DNA from: Streptomyces cavernae | GTDB lineage: Bacteria; Actinomycetota; Actinomycetes; Streptomycetales; Streptomycetaceae | DNA length: 64,000 bases | NCBI RefSeq assembly: GCF_004023625.1 | Contig: NZ_RPDJ01000008.1 | Location: 1 to 64,000, forward strand | Reading direction: 5' to 3' | In this document: positions 25,167 through 33,094 of the stretch, one piece after another | How the letters are laid out: the number at the start of each line of letters is the position of its first letter | How positions within the stretch are numbered: position 1 is the stretch's first letter | The notes under the pieces: generated by a model | The model's input: the letters and a program-made list of their open reading frames with translations, nothing else | Database searches by the model: none | Told to the model about the DNA's origin: nothing | Made by a program: the position numbers and the translations under genes

Positions 25167-26690
25167 CTAGAAGAAGCCCAGCTTCTTCGGCGAGTAGCTC
25201 ACCAGCAGGTTCTTCGTCTGCTGGTAGTGCTCCAGCATCATCTTGTGGGTCTCCCGGCCGATGCCGGACTGCTTGTAGCCGCCGAATGCCGCGTGGGCCG
25301 GGTACGCGTGGTAGCAGTTCGTCCAGACCCGGCCCGCCTGGATGGAACGGCCGGCCCGGTAGGCGGTGTTGATGTCCCGAGTCCACACACCGGCGCCGAG
25401 CCCGTACAACGTGTCGTTGGCGATCTTGATTGCGTCGTCGAACTCGTCGAACGACGTCACCGAGACGACCGGGCCGAAGATCTCCTCCTGGAAGATCCGC
25501 ATGCGGTTGTCGCCCTCGAAGATGGTCGGCTGGACGTAATACCCGCCCGCCAGCTCCCCGTCATACTCGATGCGATGACCGCCCGTCAGAACCTTCGCGC
25601 CTTCCTGCTGGCCGATGTCCAGATAGGAAAGGATCTTCTCCAACTGGTCGTTGGAGGCCTGAGCGCCGATCATGGTGTCCGTGTCCAGCGGATGCCCCGG
25701 CTTGATCAGCTCGGTGCGAGCCACCGCCGCCTCGACGAACTCGCTGTAGTGGCCCCGCTGGATGAGCGCACGCGACGGACAGGTGCACACCTCACCCTGG
25801 TTCAGCGCGAACATCGTGAACCCCTCCAGCGCCTTGTCGCGGAGGTCGTCGTCCTTCGCCCAGACGTCCTCGAAGAAGATGTTCGGCGACTTCCCGCCCA
25901 GCTCCAACGTGACCGGCTTGATGTTCTCCGAGGCGTACTGCATGATCAGCCGCCCCGTCGTGGTCTCGCCCGTGAACGCCACCTTCGCGACCCGCGGGCT
26001 CGACGCCAGCGGCTTGCCCGCCTCCACGCCGAAACCGTTGACGATGTTCACCACACCCGGCGGGATCAGGTCCGCGATCAGGCTCATCCAGTAGTGAATC
26101 GAGGCCGGGGTCTGCTCAGCCGGCTTGATCACGACCGCGTTGCCCGCCGCAAGGGCCGGAGCGAGCTTCCACGTCGCCATGAGAATGGGGAAGTTCCAGG
26201 GGATGATCTGCGCGACGACACCCAGCGGCTCATGGAAGTGATACGCCACCGTGTCGTCGTCGACCTCGCTCAGCGAACCCTCCTGAGCCCTGATCGTCCC
26301 CGCGAAATACCGGAAGTGGTCGATCGCGAGCGGAATGTCGGCGGCCAGCGTCTCCCGGACCGGCTTGCCGTTCTCCCAGCTCTCGGCGACGGCCAGCTTC
26401 TCCAGGTTCGCCTCCATCCGGTCGGCGATCTTGAGCAGGATGTCGGCACGGGCGGTCACGGAGGTGCGGCCCCAGGCGGGCGCGGCCGCGTGTGCCGCGT
26501 CCAGCGCGCGCTCCACGTCCTCGAAGGTGCCCCGTGCGATCTCGGTGAACGGCTGCCCGTTCACCGGACTCGGGTTCTCGAAGTACTGCCCCCGCGCCGG
26601 CGGCACGTACTCCCCGCCGATGAAGTGGTCGTAACGCGCCTCGTAGGAGACGATCGCCCCTTCGGTGCCGGGCGCTGCGTAACGGGTCAT
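25167..26690 (-). CDS. NAD-dependent aldehyde dehydrogenase, ExaC/AcoD type
   Basis: A 507-residue aldehyde dehydrogenase. The cofactor segment is IIPWNFPILMATWKLAPALA, the general-base Glu is in TLELGGKSPN, and the catalytic Cys is in NQGEVCTCPSRALI, whose CTCPSR form is typical of the acetaldehyde/ExaC subgroup. The C-terminus ends KKLGFF. The start ATG at 26690 follows GGGAGGCAG. It can oxidise acetaldehyde and a range of aliphatic and aromatic aldehydes; here it could handle vanillin- or coniferaldehyde-type products of the convergent oxidase gene. The upstream gene encodes a GAF regulator in the same direction, as is usual for this ALDH class. Confidence 0.92.
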   Translation of the reverse strand: MTRYAAPGTEGAIVSYEARYDHFIGGEYVPPARGQYFENPSPVNGQPFTEIARGTFEDVERALDAAHAAAPAWGRTSVTARADILLKIADRMEANLEKLAVAESWENGKPVRETLAADIPLAIDHFRYFAGTIRAQEGSLSEVDDDTVAYHFHEPLGVVAQIIPWNFPILMATWKLAPALAAGNAVVIKPAEQTPASIHYWMSLIADLIPPGVVNIVNGFGVEAGKPLASSPRVAKVAFTGETTTGRLIMQYASENIKPVTLELGGKSPNIFFEDVWAKDDDLRDKALEGFTMFALNQGEVCTCPSRALIQRGHYSEFVEAAVARTELIKPGHPLDTDTMIGAQASNDQLEKILSYLDIGQQEGAKVLTGGHRIEYDGELAGGYYVQPTIFEGDNRMRIFQEEIFGPVVSVTSFDEFDDAIKIANDTLYGLGAGVWTRDINTAYRAGRSIQAGRVWTNCYHAYPAHAAFGGYKQSGIGRETHKMMLEHYQQTKNLLVSYSPKKLGFF

Positions 26691-26900
26691 GCGGCTCTGC
26701 CTCCCGGAGAAGCGCTGCCCGGCCCTCGGGCAGCTCACGGCGCGACGGTAGGCCGCGTGACGTTGCATGTACGTTGCGGGGGAGACGCGCCCGGCCGGTG
26801 CGTGGGTCGCAGTCCTCCCTGGGGCCCCTCCCCCCCGGCCCCCGCCCCACCCCGCCTCCTCCCAGCAGAAGTCACCCGCACCTCAGTCGGCCGGTGTCCG

Positions 26901-28169
26901 TCAGTGGGCTGTCCTCGCAAGACCCGCCGATTGTTCGGACTCCAGCTCCGCCAACCGCGCCCGCACCGTGGCCGTCTGGCGCAGCGCCGCAAGCGCCCGC
27001 CACACGGTGAGGTCGTCCTCGCCCCAGGACGAGTGGACCCAGTTCGCCAGCAGGTCCGGGTCGCCGTGTGCGACGAGCGCGGCCCGTAGACCGTCCTCGA
27101 GCCGCCGCCGCAGCCGTGTCACCCCCGGCGCCTGGGAACCCGGCAGCAGCGGACCGGTGTATGCCGAGGCCGCTCCGGCGACCGCCCCCGCACCCAACCG
27201 CCGCTCCACCGTCGCGACATCGCACTCGACGGGAACCGTGAGCCGGTACGGCCGCGAAGCCAGGACCTCCGGCCCCAGCAGTCGCCTGAGCCGGGCCAGT
27301 TCCGCGCGCAGCGTCACCGGCGTCACCGACTCGTCCTCGTACAGCGCGCACAGCAACTCGTCGCCCGTCATTCCCTCAGGATGCCGGGACAGCAGCAACA
27401 GGATCTCGCTGTGCCGCCGACTGAGCCTCAGCTTCCCGCCGGGCGTGACGAGCAGCGCCTCGTCGCGGCCCAGCGCGCTGAGTTCGAACGCGTCGGCCGT
27501 GCTGCCCACCGGGTCCAGCAGCGCCAGCTGGGACTCGGCGGCGCGCGCCACAGCCTGCACGAAGGCCAGGCTGTGCGGATGTGCGAGACCGTCCCCGCCG
27601 GTGATGTCTATGGCGCCCAGCACCCGTCCGGTGCGTGGATCGTGCACGGGTGCGGCCGCGCACGTCCACGGCTGGACCTGGCGGATGAAGTGCTCCGCCG
27701 AGAACACCTGCACCGGCCGGTCGACGGCCATCGCCGTACCCGGTGCGTTCGTCCCGACCAGGGACTCCGCCCAGCGCGCACCCGGCACGAAGTTCACCAG
27801 CGCAGCCCGCCGCCGGGTGACCGGATGCCCCTCGACCCAGAGCAGTCTGCACTGCGCGTCGCTCACCGCCAGTAGATGCTCGCCGTCCGCCGCGAACGTT
27901 CCCACCAGTTCCCGGAACAGGGGCATCACTCTCGCCAACGGGTGTTCGGCACGGTACGCGCCGAGGTCATCATCGGTCAGGTCCACGCTCGCGGCGCCGT
28001 CCGGACTGACGCTCGCACGGGCCGAACGCCGCCAGGATTCGGCCACCACGGAACGCACCGGCCGCGGCACCGTACCCGCCTGGGTGAAGGTTTCGTGGGC
28101 GCGACGCAGCACACGGATCCGCTCGGTGGGGTCGGCGCCCGGTTCCAGGGCCACCCATGGATCGGTCAC
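26901..28169 (-). CDS. AcoR-like GAF-domain transcriptional regulator without AAA+ domain
   Basis: A 422-residue activator. The N-terminal half resembles AcoR-type sensors: VVAESWRRSARA helix, then a GAF domain (GTNAPGTAMAVDRPVQVFSAEHF, split here as GTNAPGTAMAVD and VFSAEHFIRQVQPWTCAAAP). The sigma-54 AAA+ domain of AcoR is absent. Instead the C-terminus has a winged-helix-like region (LSRRHSEILLLLSRHPEGMT then LCALYEDESVTPVTLRAELA). It is placed to control the aldehyde dehydrogenase gene that follows. GTG 28169 is preferred because GGGGAGG precedes it; ATG 28253 is in frame but overlaps the preceding gene and lacks a good ribosome site. Confidence 0.82.
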   Translation of the reverse strand: MTDPWVALEPGADPTERIRVLRRAHETFTQAGTVPRPVRSVVAESWRRSARASVSPDGAASVDLTDDDLGAYRAEHPLARVMPLFRELVGTFAADGEHLLAVSDAQCRLLWVEGHPVTRRRAALVNFVPGARWAESLVGTNAPGTAMAVDRPVQVFSAEHFIRQVQPWTCAAAPVHDPRTGRVLGAIDITGGDGLAHPHSLAFVQAVARAAESQLALLDPVGSTADAFELSALGRDEALLVTPGGKLRLSRRHSEILLLLSRHPEGMTGDELLCALYEDESVTPVTLRAELARLRRLLGPEVLASRPYRLTVPVECDVATVERRLGAGAVAGAASAYTGPLLPGSQAPGVTRLRRRLEDGLRAALVAHGDPDLLANWVHSSWGEDDLTVWRALAALRQTATVRARLAELESEQSAGLARTAH

Positions 28170-28249
28170 TGGGCCTCCCCGAAATGCGATGCGGCTGAGC
28201 ACATGGTCGCTCTGTGGAGCACGTCGGACAAGCGGTTCGGCAGTGCTCG

Positions 28250-28882
28250 TCATGCCGGGGGCCGAGGGCTCGCCCCCTCATGTCGGACGGAGTTGACCAG
28301 TCTCATGTAGCGCGTCCAGTCCCAGTGGAGTCCCGGGTCCGTGTGGTCGCTCTCCGGCACCTCGTAGTGGCCGATGATGTGTGCTCGGTCCTTCGGGATG
28401 TCGTACCTGGCGCAGATGGCCGAGGTGAGGCGTGCGGAGGCCATGTAGAGGGCGTCGGTGAAATAGCCCGGCTGGTCGACCCAGCCCTCGTGCTCGATGC
28501 CGACGCTGCGCGTGTTGTAGTCCCAGTTGCCCGCGTGCCAGGCGATGTCGCGCTCACGGACGCACTGCGCGATGTTGCCGTTGACCGACCGTACGAGGTA
28601 GTGGGCGGAGACCTTCTTCTTCGGGTTCTGGAAGACGGAGAGCGCGGTACGGTACGACGTCTGGGTGACGTGAATGACCACGAAGTCGATGGGGTGGGTC
28701 GTGGGCCGGTCGGCGGGTGTGTGGTTCGCCGTGCTCGCCGCGACCCACTCGGCGGAGGGGTGGTCCACCGGAGGCGGCAGCGCGTCGGCCGGCGGATCGG
28801 GGAGTAACGCGTACGGTACGGCGGCGAGCGCGGCGCCCTTGAGCATGCGCCGCCTGCTGGGAAAGGGTCTTGCTCGGTCCAT
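28250..28882 (-). CDS. Secreted N-acetylmuramoyl-L-alanine amidase (Amidase_2)
   Basis: A 210-residue peptidoglycan amidase. The N-terminus (RARPFPSRRRMLKGAALAAV) has a basic stretch and hydrophobic core, a signal sequence, possibly Tat-like. The type-2 amidase domain shows the zinc/catalytic set: His in DFVVIHVTQT, EHEGW, His in HIIGHYEVPE, and DHTDPGLHWDW. It would cut the bond between MurNAc and L-Ala outside the membrane. ATG 28882 is chosen after GGAAAGG; an in-frame ATG at 28960 would put 26 residues before the signal sequence. It lies 80 bp upstream of the GAF regulator, in the same direction. Confidence 0.88.
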   Translation of the reverse strand: MDRARPFPSRRRMLKGAALAAVPYALLPDPPADALPPPVDHPSAEWVAASTANHTPADRPTTHPIDFVVIHVTQTSYRTALSVFQNPKKKVSAHYLVRSVNGNIAQCVRERDIAWHAGNWDYNTRSVGIEHEGWVDQPGYFTDALYMASARLTSAICARYDIPKDRAHIIGHYEVPESDHTDPGLHWDWTRYMRLVNSVRHEGASPRPPA

Positions 28883-29272
28883 CCTGAACTGCCTTTCCTT
28901 CCTCGTTCTTGGGGGAGCGGGTGGTCGGTTGTGGGGGACGGTGTCGGCCGGCGCATTCAAGGTACGGTGCTCGCCGGATGCGGAGAAGGTGCATCGCCCG
29001 GATCGGTGGACAACGGAGCAACTGTGGACAACTCGGCCGCTCGAAAGGGTGGGAGTGACCCCGGTGCTTTGACTCTCAGCTTGTCGAGCGTGCCCGCGCC
29101 CCGGGTATTGACGCTCGTTCAGGGCCAGACCACCTGCTGGAGCTCCTGGACGCGTTGGACCTTCATCAGCCTGCTCGCCGCCGCCGTCCTTGCCGTCACC
29201 CCCCTGCGCGCCACGGCCCAGTGCACCCGCGGCCCACTCGTCAGGACGCTGCAGGACGGCGACCGCATCGCG
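28883..29272. other. 390-bp region with no supported gene
   Basis: It lies between the amidase start and the XRE regulator stop and must hold the amidase promoter. A plus-strand frame ends RTLQDGDRIASGG at 29284 and includes a hydrophobic run (LLAAAVLAVTPLRATAQ), but it has no recognisable family and no ribosome site. I see nothing else. Confidence 0.4.
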
Positions 29273-30085
29273 TCAGGCGGCTGATTCCGCGAGCAGACGC
29301 AGTGCCTCACGTGACCGGCTGTCCGACTCTGCGGAATAGACCACCAGTTGCTGTCCCGGTGCGGAGGGCACGGAAAACCGTTCGAGATCGAGCGTGAGGG
29401 TACCGGCCCGCGGGTGAGCGATCGTTACCCTGCCATTGGTGCGGCCCCCGACATCGTGCCTGGCCCAGAGACGCCGGAAGCTCTCGCTGCGCATGGACAG
29501 TTCGCCGACCAGCGCTTCCAGGTCCGGGTCGTCGGCATCCGTGCCGGCCAGCCCGCGCAGGCACGCCACGATGTCCTGACGCGGATCCGGTTCGATCAGG
29601 AAGTTGTCCGGCTCCAAGAACAGGGTCCGGACGAGGTTGGTCCCCGGTGTGTGCGCGGGCGACAGGGACTGGGCCAGCGGATTCGCCGCCAGCACCAGGA
29701 ACGTATGGGTCTGCACGAACGCGGGCGTCGCCGGCCAGGAGTCGATCAGCCGAGCCAAGGTGGGAGACACCCGATGGCGGCGAGCACGTCCGCGCAGACG
29801 CGGGACAGAACTGGCGAGCGCGAACAAGTGTGTGGTTGCGGACTCGTCGAGCCGTAGAGCCTGAGCGAGCGCCCGGAGGATCTCCGCAGACGGCCGCCGG
29901 TCACGGCCCTGTTCGAGACCGAGGTAGTAGTCCACGCTGATACCGGCGAGAGTCGCAACTTCCTCGCGGCGCAGGCCGGGCACGCGCCGACGTGCGGTCT
30001 CAGGAAGACCGACATCCGCAGGACGCACCAGCTCGCGACGGGCCCGCAGATAATCGCCCAGCAGATTCACGGTGCGGTCATCCAT
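29273..30085 (-). CDS. XRE-family regulator with MmyB-like ligand domain
   Basis: A 270-residue regulator. The N-terminal HTH includes VPGLRREEVATLAGISVDYY and LEQGRDRRPSAEILRALAQA. The C-terminal MmyB-like domain has TPAFVQTHTFLVLAANPLAQ, then NLVRTLFLEPD, and a WARHDVGGRTNG motif. Such genes commonly sit divergent to an SDR gene that they repress, as here (SDR at 30188). A TAACCT hexamer a few bases before the ATG suggests a leaderless transcript. A perfect 11-bp inverted repeat in the shared gap (30116-30142) is its probable operator. Confidence 0.9.
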   Translation of the reverse strand: MDDRTVNLLGDYLRARRELVRPADVGLPETARRRVPGLRREEVATLAGISVDYYLGLEQGRDRRPSAEILRALAQALRLDESATTHLFALASSVPRLRGRARRHRVSPTLARLIDSWPATPAFVQTHTFLVLAANPLAQSLSPAHTPGTNLVRTLFLEPDNFLIEPDPRQDIVACLRGLAGTDADDPDLEALVGELSMRSESFRRLWARHDVGGRTNGRVTIAHPRAGTLTLDLERFSVPSAPGQQLVVYSAESDSRSREALRLLAESAA

Positions 30086-30115
30086 GAGGGCAAGGTTAAA
30101 CCGGAACGAGCAACG

Positions 30116-30142
30116 GACCCTGGTGCCGGCAGCACCAGGGTC
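30116..30142. promoter_or_regulatory. Perfect 11-bp inverted repeat, probable XRE operator
   Basis: GACCCTGGTGC, a 5-bp spacer CGGCA, then GCACCAGGGTC. It lies in the 102-bp gap between divergent XRE and SDR genes and just upstream of the SDR -35 element, so binding there could control both. Confidence 0.7.
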
Positions 30143-30151
30143 GCGGCTCGC

Positions 30152-30180
30152 TTCATCCGCTGCAACGCGGGACCTAGCGT
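30152..30180 (+). promoter_or_regulatory. Leaderless promoter of the SDR gene
   Basis: TTCATC (30152-30157) and TAGCGT (30175-30180) with a 17-bp spacer. The ATG at 30188 is only 7 bases past the -10 element, so the transcript should start at or next to the start codon. Confidence 0.6.
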
Positions 30181-30187
30181 CGGGTCC

Positions 30188-31024
30188 ATGGCAGCAGAAA
30201 CACTTGACGGCCTGACCGCCGTCGTCACCGGCGCCAGTTCCGGCGTCGGCGCGGCCGCGGCACGGCGGATGGCCGCGATGGGTGCGTCAGTCGTAGTCGT
30301 GGGCCGTGCGGTGACCCGAACTCGCGCTGTCGCCGACGAAGTCGGTGGCACCGCCCTTCCCGCGGACTTCGCGCGCTTCAGCGAGGTGCGCGAACTCGCT
30401 CAGCACCTGATCTCCGGCGTACCGCGGATAGACATCCTGGTCAACAACGCGGGCGTCGTTTCGCCGAAGCGGGAAACGACGTCAGACGGTCATGAATTGA
30501 CCGTGCAGGTCAATTTCCTTTCACCCTTCCTGTTGACATCGCTCCTCTGGGAAAAGCTCCTGCAGGCTCCCTCCGCCCTTGTCATCAACACCAGCTCCAG
30601 TCTCTATCGGTTCGGCAAGCTCAACCCGGACGATCTGGATCAGAATCGGAGCCGTTACGCATGGATGCGCTCGTACAACGCCTCGAAGTTGGCAAGTGTC
30701 GTACATGCCGCCGAGATCAACCGCCGGGCACCGGACACAATGACCGCTGTTGCGTTCCACCCAGGCACCGTCCGATCCGGCCTCGACCGCAACTCCGCAC
30801 TGATCACGGCAGCAAAGGCAAGCCTGATCGGTCGGCGCCTGACGCAGTCACCGGAGGAGGGCGCCGAGCCGATCATCAGGATCGCCACCACCGACCGCAG
30901 CGAACTGAGAAACGTCTTCTACAACCGGCTTGAGCCGGAGCCACTGCGCCCCTCTGCCGCGGACGCGGATCTCGGTGCCCGACTGTGGCAGCGGGCTCAC
31001 GAGCTCACGCGCGCGTCGACATAA
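30188..31024 (+). CDS. SDR-family oxidoreductase under XRE control
   Basis: A 278-residue short-chain dehydrogenase of the retinol-dehydrogenase-like type. Cofactor motif TGASSGVGAAAA near residue 15, then NNAGV, then the serine in INTSSSLYRFG, and the catalytic pair in SYNASKLA, where Tyr and Lys are four apart as expected. The region after the active site (AFHPGTVRSGLDRNS) is typical of light-dependent-protochlorophyllide-reductase/WWOX-like SDRs. The substrate is unknown. The gene is divergent from its likely repressor and appears leaderless. Confidence 0.88.
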   Translation: MAAETLDGLTAVVTGASSGVGAAAARRMAAMGASVVVVGRAVTRTRAVADEVGGTALPADFARFSEVRELAQHLISGVPRIDILVNNAGVVSPKRETTSDGHELTVQVNFLSPFLLTSLLWEKLLQAPSALVINTSSSLYRFGKLNPDDLDQNRSRYAWMRSYNASKLASVVHAAEINRRAPDTMTAVAFHPGTVRSGLDRNSALITAAKASLIGRRLTQSPEEGAEPIIRIATTDRSELRNVFYNRLEPEPLRPSAADADLGARLWQRAHELTRAST

Positions 31025-31111
31025 CAGTCCCTTGGGTGTTGCTTCGCCCGTGAGCAGGTCGCGGGCGGTGGCGCTGTCGTTCGGTGCGCCCCCGCCCTTC
31101 AGACAGTGCAC

Positions 31112-31531
31112 TCAGCAGTCGGCGACCCACTTGTGCGACCTGAGCTTGCCCGGGGTTCCTCCGGGACTTCCCTGCCCCTGCGCCAGGCAGCCGGTCAGCC
31201 CTGTGCGGTTAGCTCCCGTCCAGACACGGACGCCCTCGTACGCGTTGGACGTGCCGTTGTTGAAGATCGACTTGACGGGCCGGTCGTCGGCCCAGGAGCA
31301 GATGGCGGGTGCCCTGAGCCAGTCGTCGTCGGCGTTGCGCCAAGTGCAACGGTTACCGGTGTAATTGGCGCCGTCCCACGCGCACAGGTTGCTGGACGGA
31401 CAGTTGGGCGCGGCGCTCGCCGGGGTCGGTGCGACGAGACCGAGTGCCGCGGCGGCCCCGCTGAGGGTGAGCGCGGTCAGGGTCCTGCGAAACGTGCGGG
31501 GCTTGGCGGCGGTTCGGTTCTCACGGAACAT
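31112..31531 (-). CDS. Secreted peptidase-inhibitor-I36-like protein
   Basis: A 139-residue exported protein. The signal peptide is long and actinomycete-like, with basic start FRENRTAAKPRTFRRTL, hydrophobic core and cut site near PASA-AP. The mature part is Cys-rich (CPSSNLCAWDGANYTG, CTWRN, ICSWADD, GCLAQG, VADC) and follows the beta/gamma-crystallin-like pattern of the SMI-type metalloprotease inhibitors (family I36). Seven Cys are visible after cleavage, suggesting disulfides. Inhibition of an extracellular metalloprotease is inferred from the family. AAAGGG precedes the ATG. Confidence 0.8.
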   Translation of the reverse strand: MFRENRTAAKPRTFRRTLTALTLSGAAAALGLVAPTPASAAPNCPSSNLCAWDGANYTGNRCTWRNADDDWLRAPAICSWADDRPVKSIFNNGTSNAYEGVRVWTGANRTGLTGCLAQGQGSPGGTPGKLRSHKWVADC

Positions 31532-31824
31532 GTGCAGCCCTTTCTCGTGGGAGGCAGCGTTCACGGCGGTCGAGGAGCCCGTGTGCGGCTGCCACGGGCG
31601 AGGCCCTCCGGGGGGCCGGTTCGCCAGCGCGGACAAGGACGGGCCGTCGGCGTTCTCTGCGGCAAGTAGCGCCTGCCGCAGGCCGCCTGACGGCTCGTAA
31701 GGTGAGCGTCCACTGCGAATCTTGCGAAAACCTTGTGCCGGCTGTCCTGCAGCCGAGTCGCAGCCCTACCGGACGGGTGGCCGGGCCCGTCGGGTCGCGC
31801 ATACCGCGGCGGCGGGGCGTTGCC

Positions 31825-33033
31825 TCAAGCCCGCTCCGCGACGGCCCCCGGATCGTCCAGCACCGCCCGGACGACGGAGTGCGCCGCCCCGAGCAACGGG
31901 CCCTCGGACCCCAGCCGGGAGACCGACACCACACAGGCCGGGCCCGCCGCACGCCGGCCCAACTCCCGTTCCAGTGAGGGGAGCAGCCATGGCGCAAGGC
32001 CCGCGAGCGCCCCGCCGAGCACGACCACCTCCGGGTCGAGGAGGTTGACGGCGCCGGTCAGCGCGATACCGAGTGCGGTTCCGGCGCCGCGCAGGGCCCG
32101 CCGTACGTCCTGGTCACCGTCGGCGGCACGCTTCGCGAGCAATCCGATCCGGTCCTCGCCCGGTTCCAGGCCGGCCGCCCGCAGTACGGCCTCTTCGCCT
32201 GCGTACTGCTCGAGACAGCCGCGCCCGCCGCATGCACAGAGCGGGCCCTCCGGACGTATCGGAACGTGTCCCAGTTCGCCCGCGAACCCGCGCGTTCCGC
32301 GCAGCAACCGCCCGTCGACGACGACCGCCGCACCGATGCCGATCTCGGCCGAGACATGCAGGAAGTCGCGTGGGGTCGCCTCGCCGAGCCAGAGTTCCGC
32401 GAGCCCACCGAAGTTGGCCTCGTTGTCCACGGTCAGCGGCAGCTCCCGGGGCAGCAGGGCGCCCAGATCCGCATCGTGCCAGTCGAGGTTGGGGGCCCGT
32501 ACGACGGTCCGGGCGTCATGCGCCACCAGTCCGGGCACGGCCACGGCGAGGCCCGCGGGCCACAGGCCCGCACCCTCCGCCTCGGCGGTCACCTGCCGTA
32601 CGAGTGCGCTCAGTTCCGCCAGTACCGCAGCCGGTCCACGGCCCCGGTTGGGGCCGTGCCGTTCCGCACGGGCACGCACCTCGCCCCGAAGATCGACCGC
32701 GCACACCGCGAGATGGTCGACCCCCACCTCGGCGCCGATCCCGGCCGGCCCGCTCCCGCTGACCGTCAGTGCCGAGCCGGGCCGTCCCACGCGCCCCGGC
32801 CGCTCGGGGCCCAGTTCCTCCAGGAGCCCCGAGCGGATCAGCTCGTCCACGAGTGTGGAGACGGCGGCCCGGGTCAGACCGATGTGCGAGGCGACCGCGG
32901 CCCGGGACAGTGGTCCCTCGGCGTTGACCGTGTGCATGACCCGTGCGAGGTTGCGGCGGCGCATGCCCCGCTGGGTGTCGGGCAGCCGGCGACCCGGGCT
33001 GGTCGGGTGGGCCTCGTGCAGCGGTCCGGTCAT
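31825..33033 (-). CDS. xylR: ROK-family repressor of the xylose genes
   Basis: A 402-residue ROK repressor. The N-terminal winged helix includes LSRAAVASHIGLTRAAVSTL and the GLLEELGPERPGRVGRPG linker. The sugar-kinase-like domain follows, with a VDNEANFGGLAELWLGEA ATPase-type motif, ELGHVPI, and the zinc motif CACGGRGCLEQYAG. It lies 61 bp downstream of xylB in the same direction and opposite xylA. In Streptomyces such a protein represses xylose utilisation until xylose or xylulose is present. The inverted repeat at 34717-34747 between xylB and xylA is a candidate operator. Confidence 0.87.
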   Translation of the reverse strand: MTGPLHEAHPTSPGRRLPDTQRGMRRRNLARVMHTVNAEGPLSRAAVASHIGLTRAAVSTLVDELIRSGLLEELGPERPGRVGRPGSALTVSGSGPAGIGAEVGVDHLAVCAVDLRGEVRARAERHGPNRGRGPAAVLAELSALVRQVTAEAEGAGLWPAGLAVAVPGLVAHDARTVVRAPNLDWHDADLGALLPRELPLTVDNEANFGGLAELWLGEATPRDFLHVSAEIGIGAAVVVDGRLLRGTRGFAGELGHVPIRPEGPLCACGGRGCLEQYAGEEAVLRAAGLEPGEDRIGLLAKRAADGDQDVRRALRGAGTALGIALTGAVNLLDPEVVVLGGALAGLAPWLLPSLERELGRRAAGPACVVSVSRLGSEGPLLGAAHSVVRAVLDDPGAVAERA

Positions 33034-33094
33034 GCCTCCGTCAATCCTCTAGGGTGGTTCGTCCACGGCCCGTGGCGGGCAGTTCGTGGTCCGC

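Noticed and set aside
28931..29284. 117-codon plus-strand frame between amidase and XRE regulator
   Set aside because: No ribosome site or recognisable domain; it overlaps the regulator's stop region.
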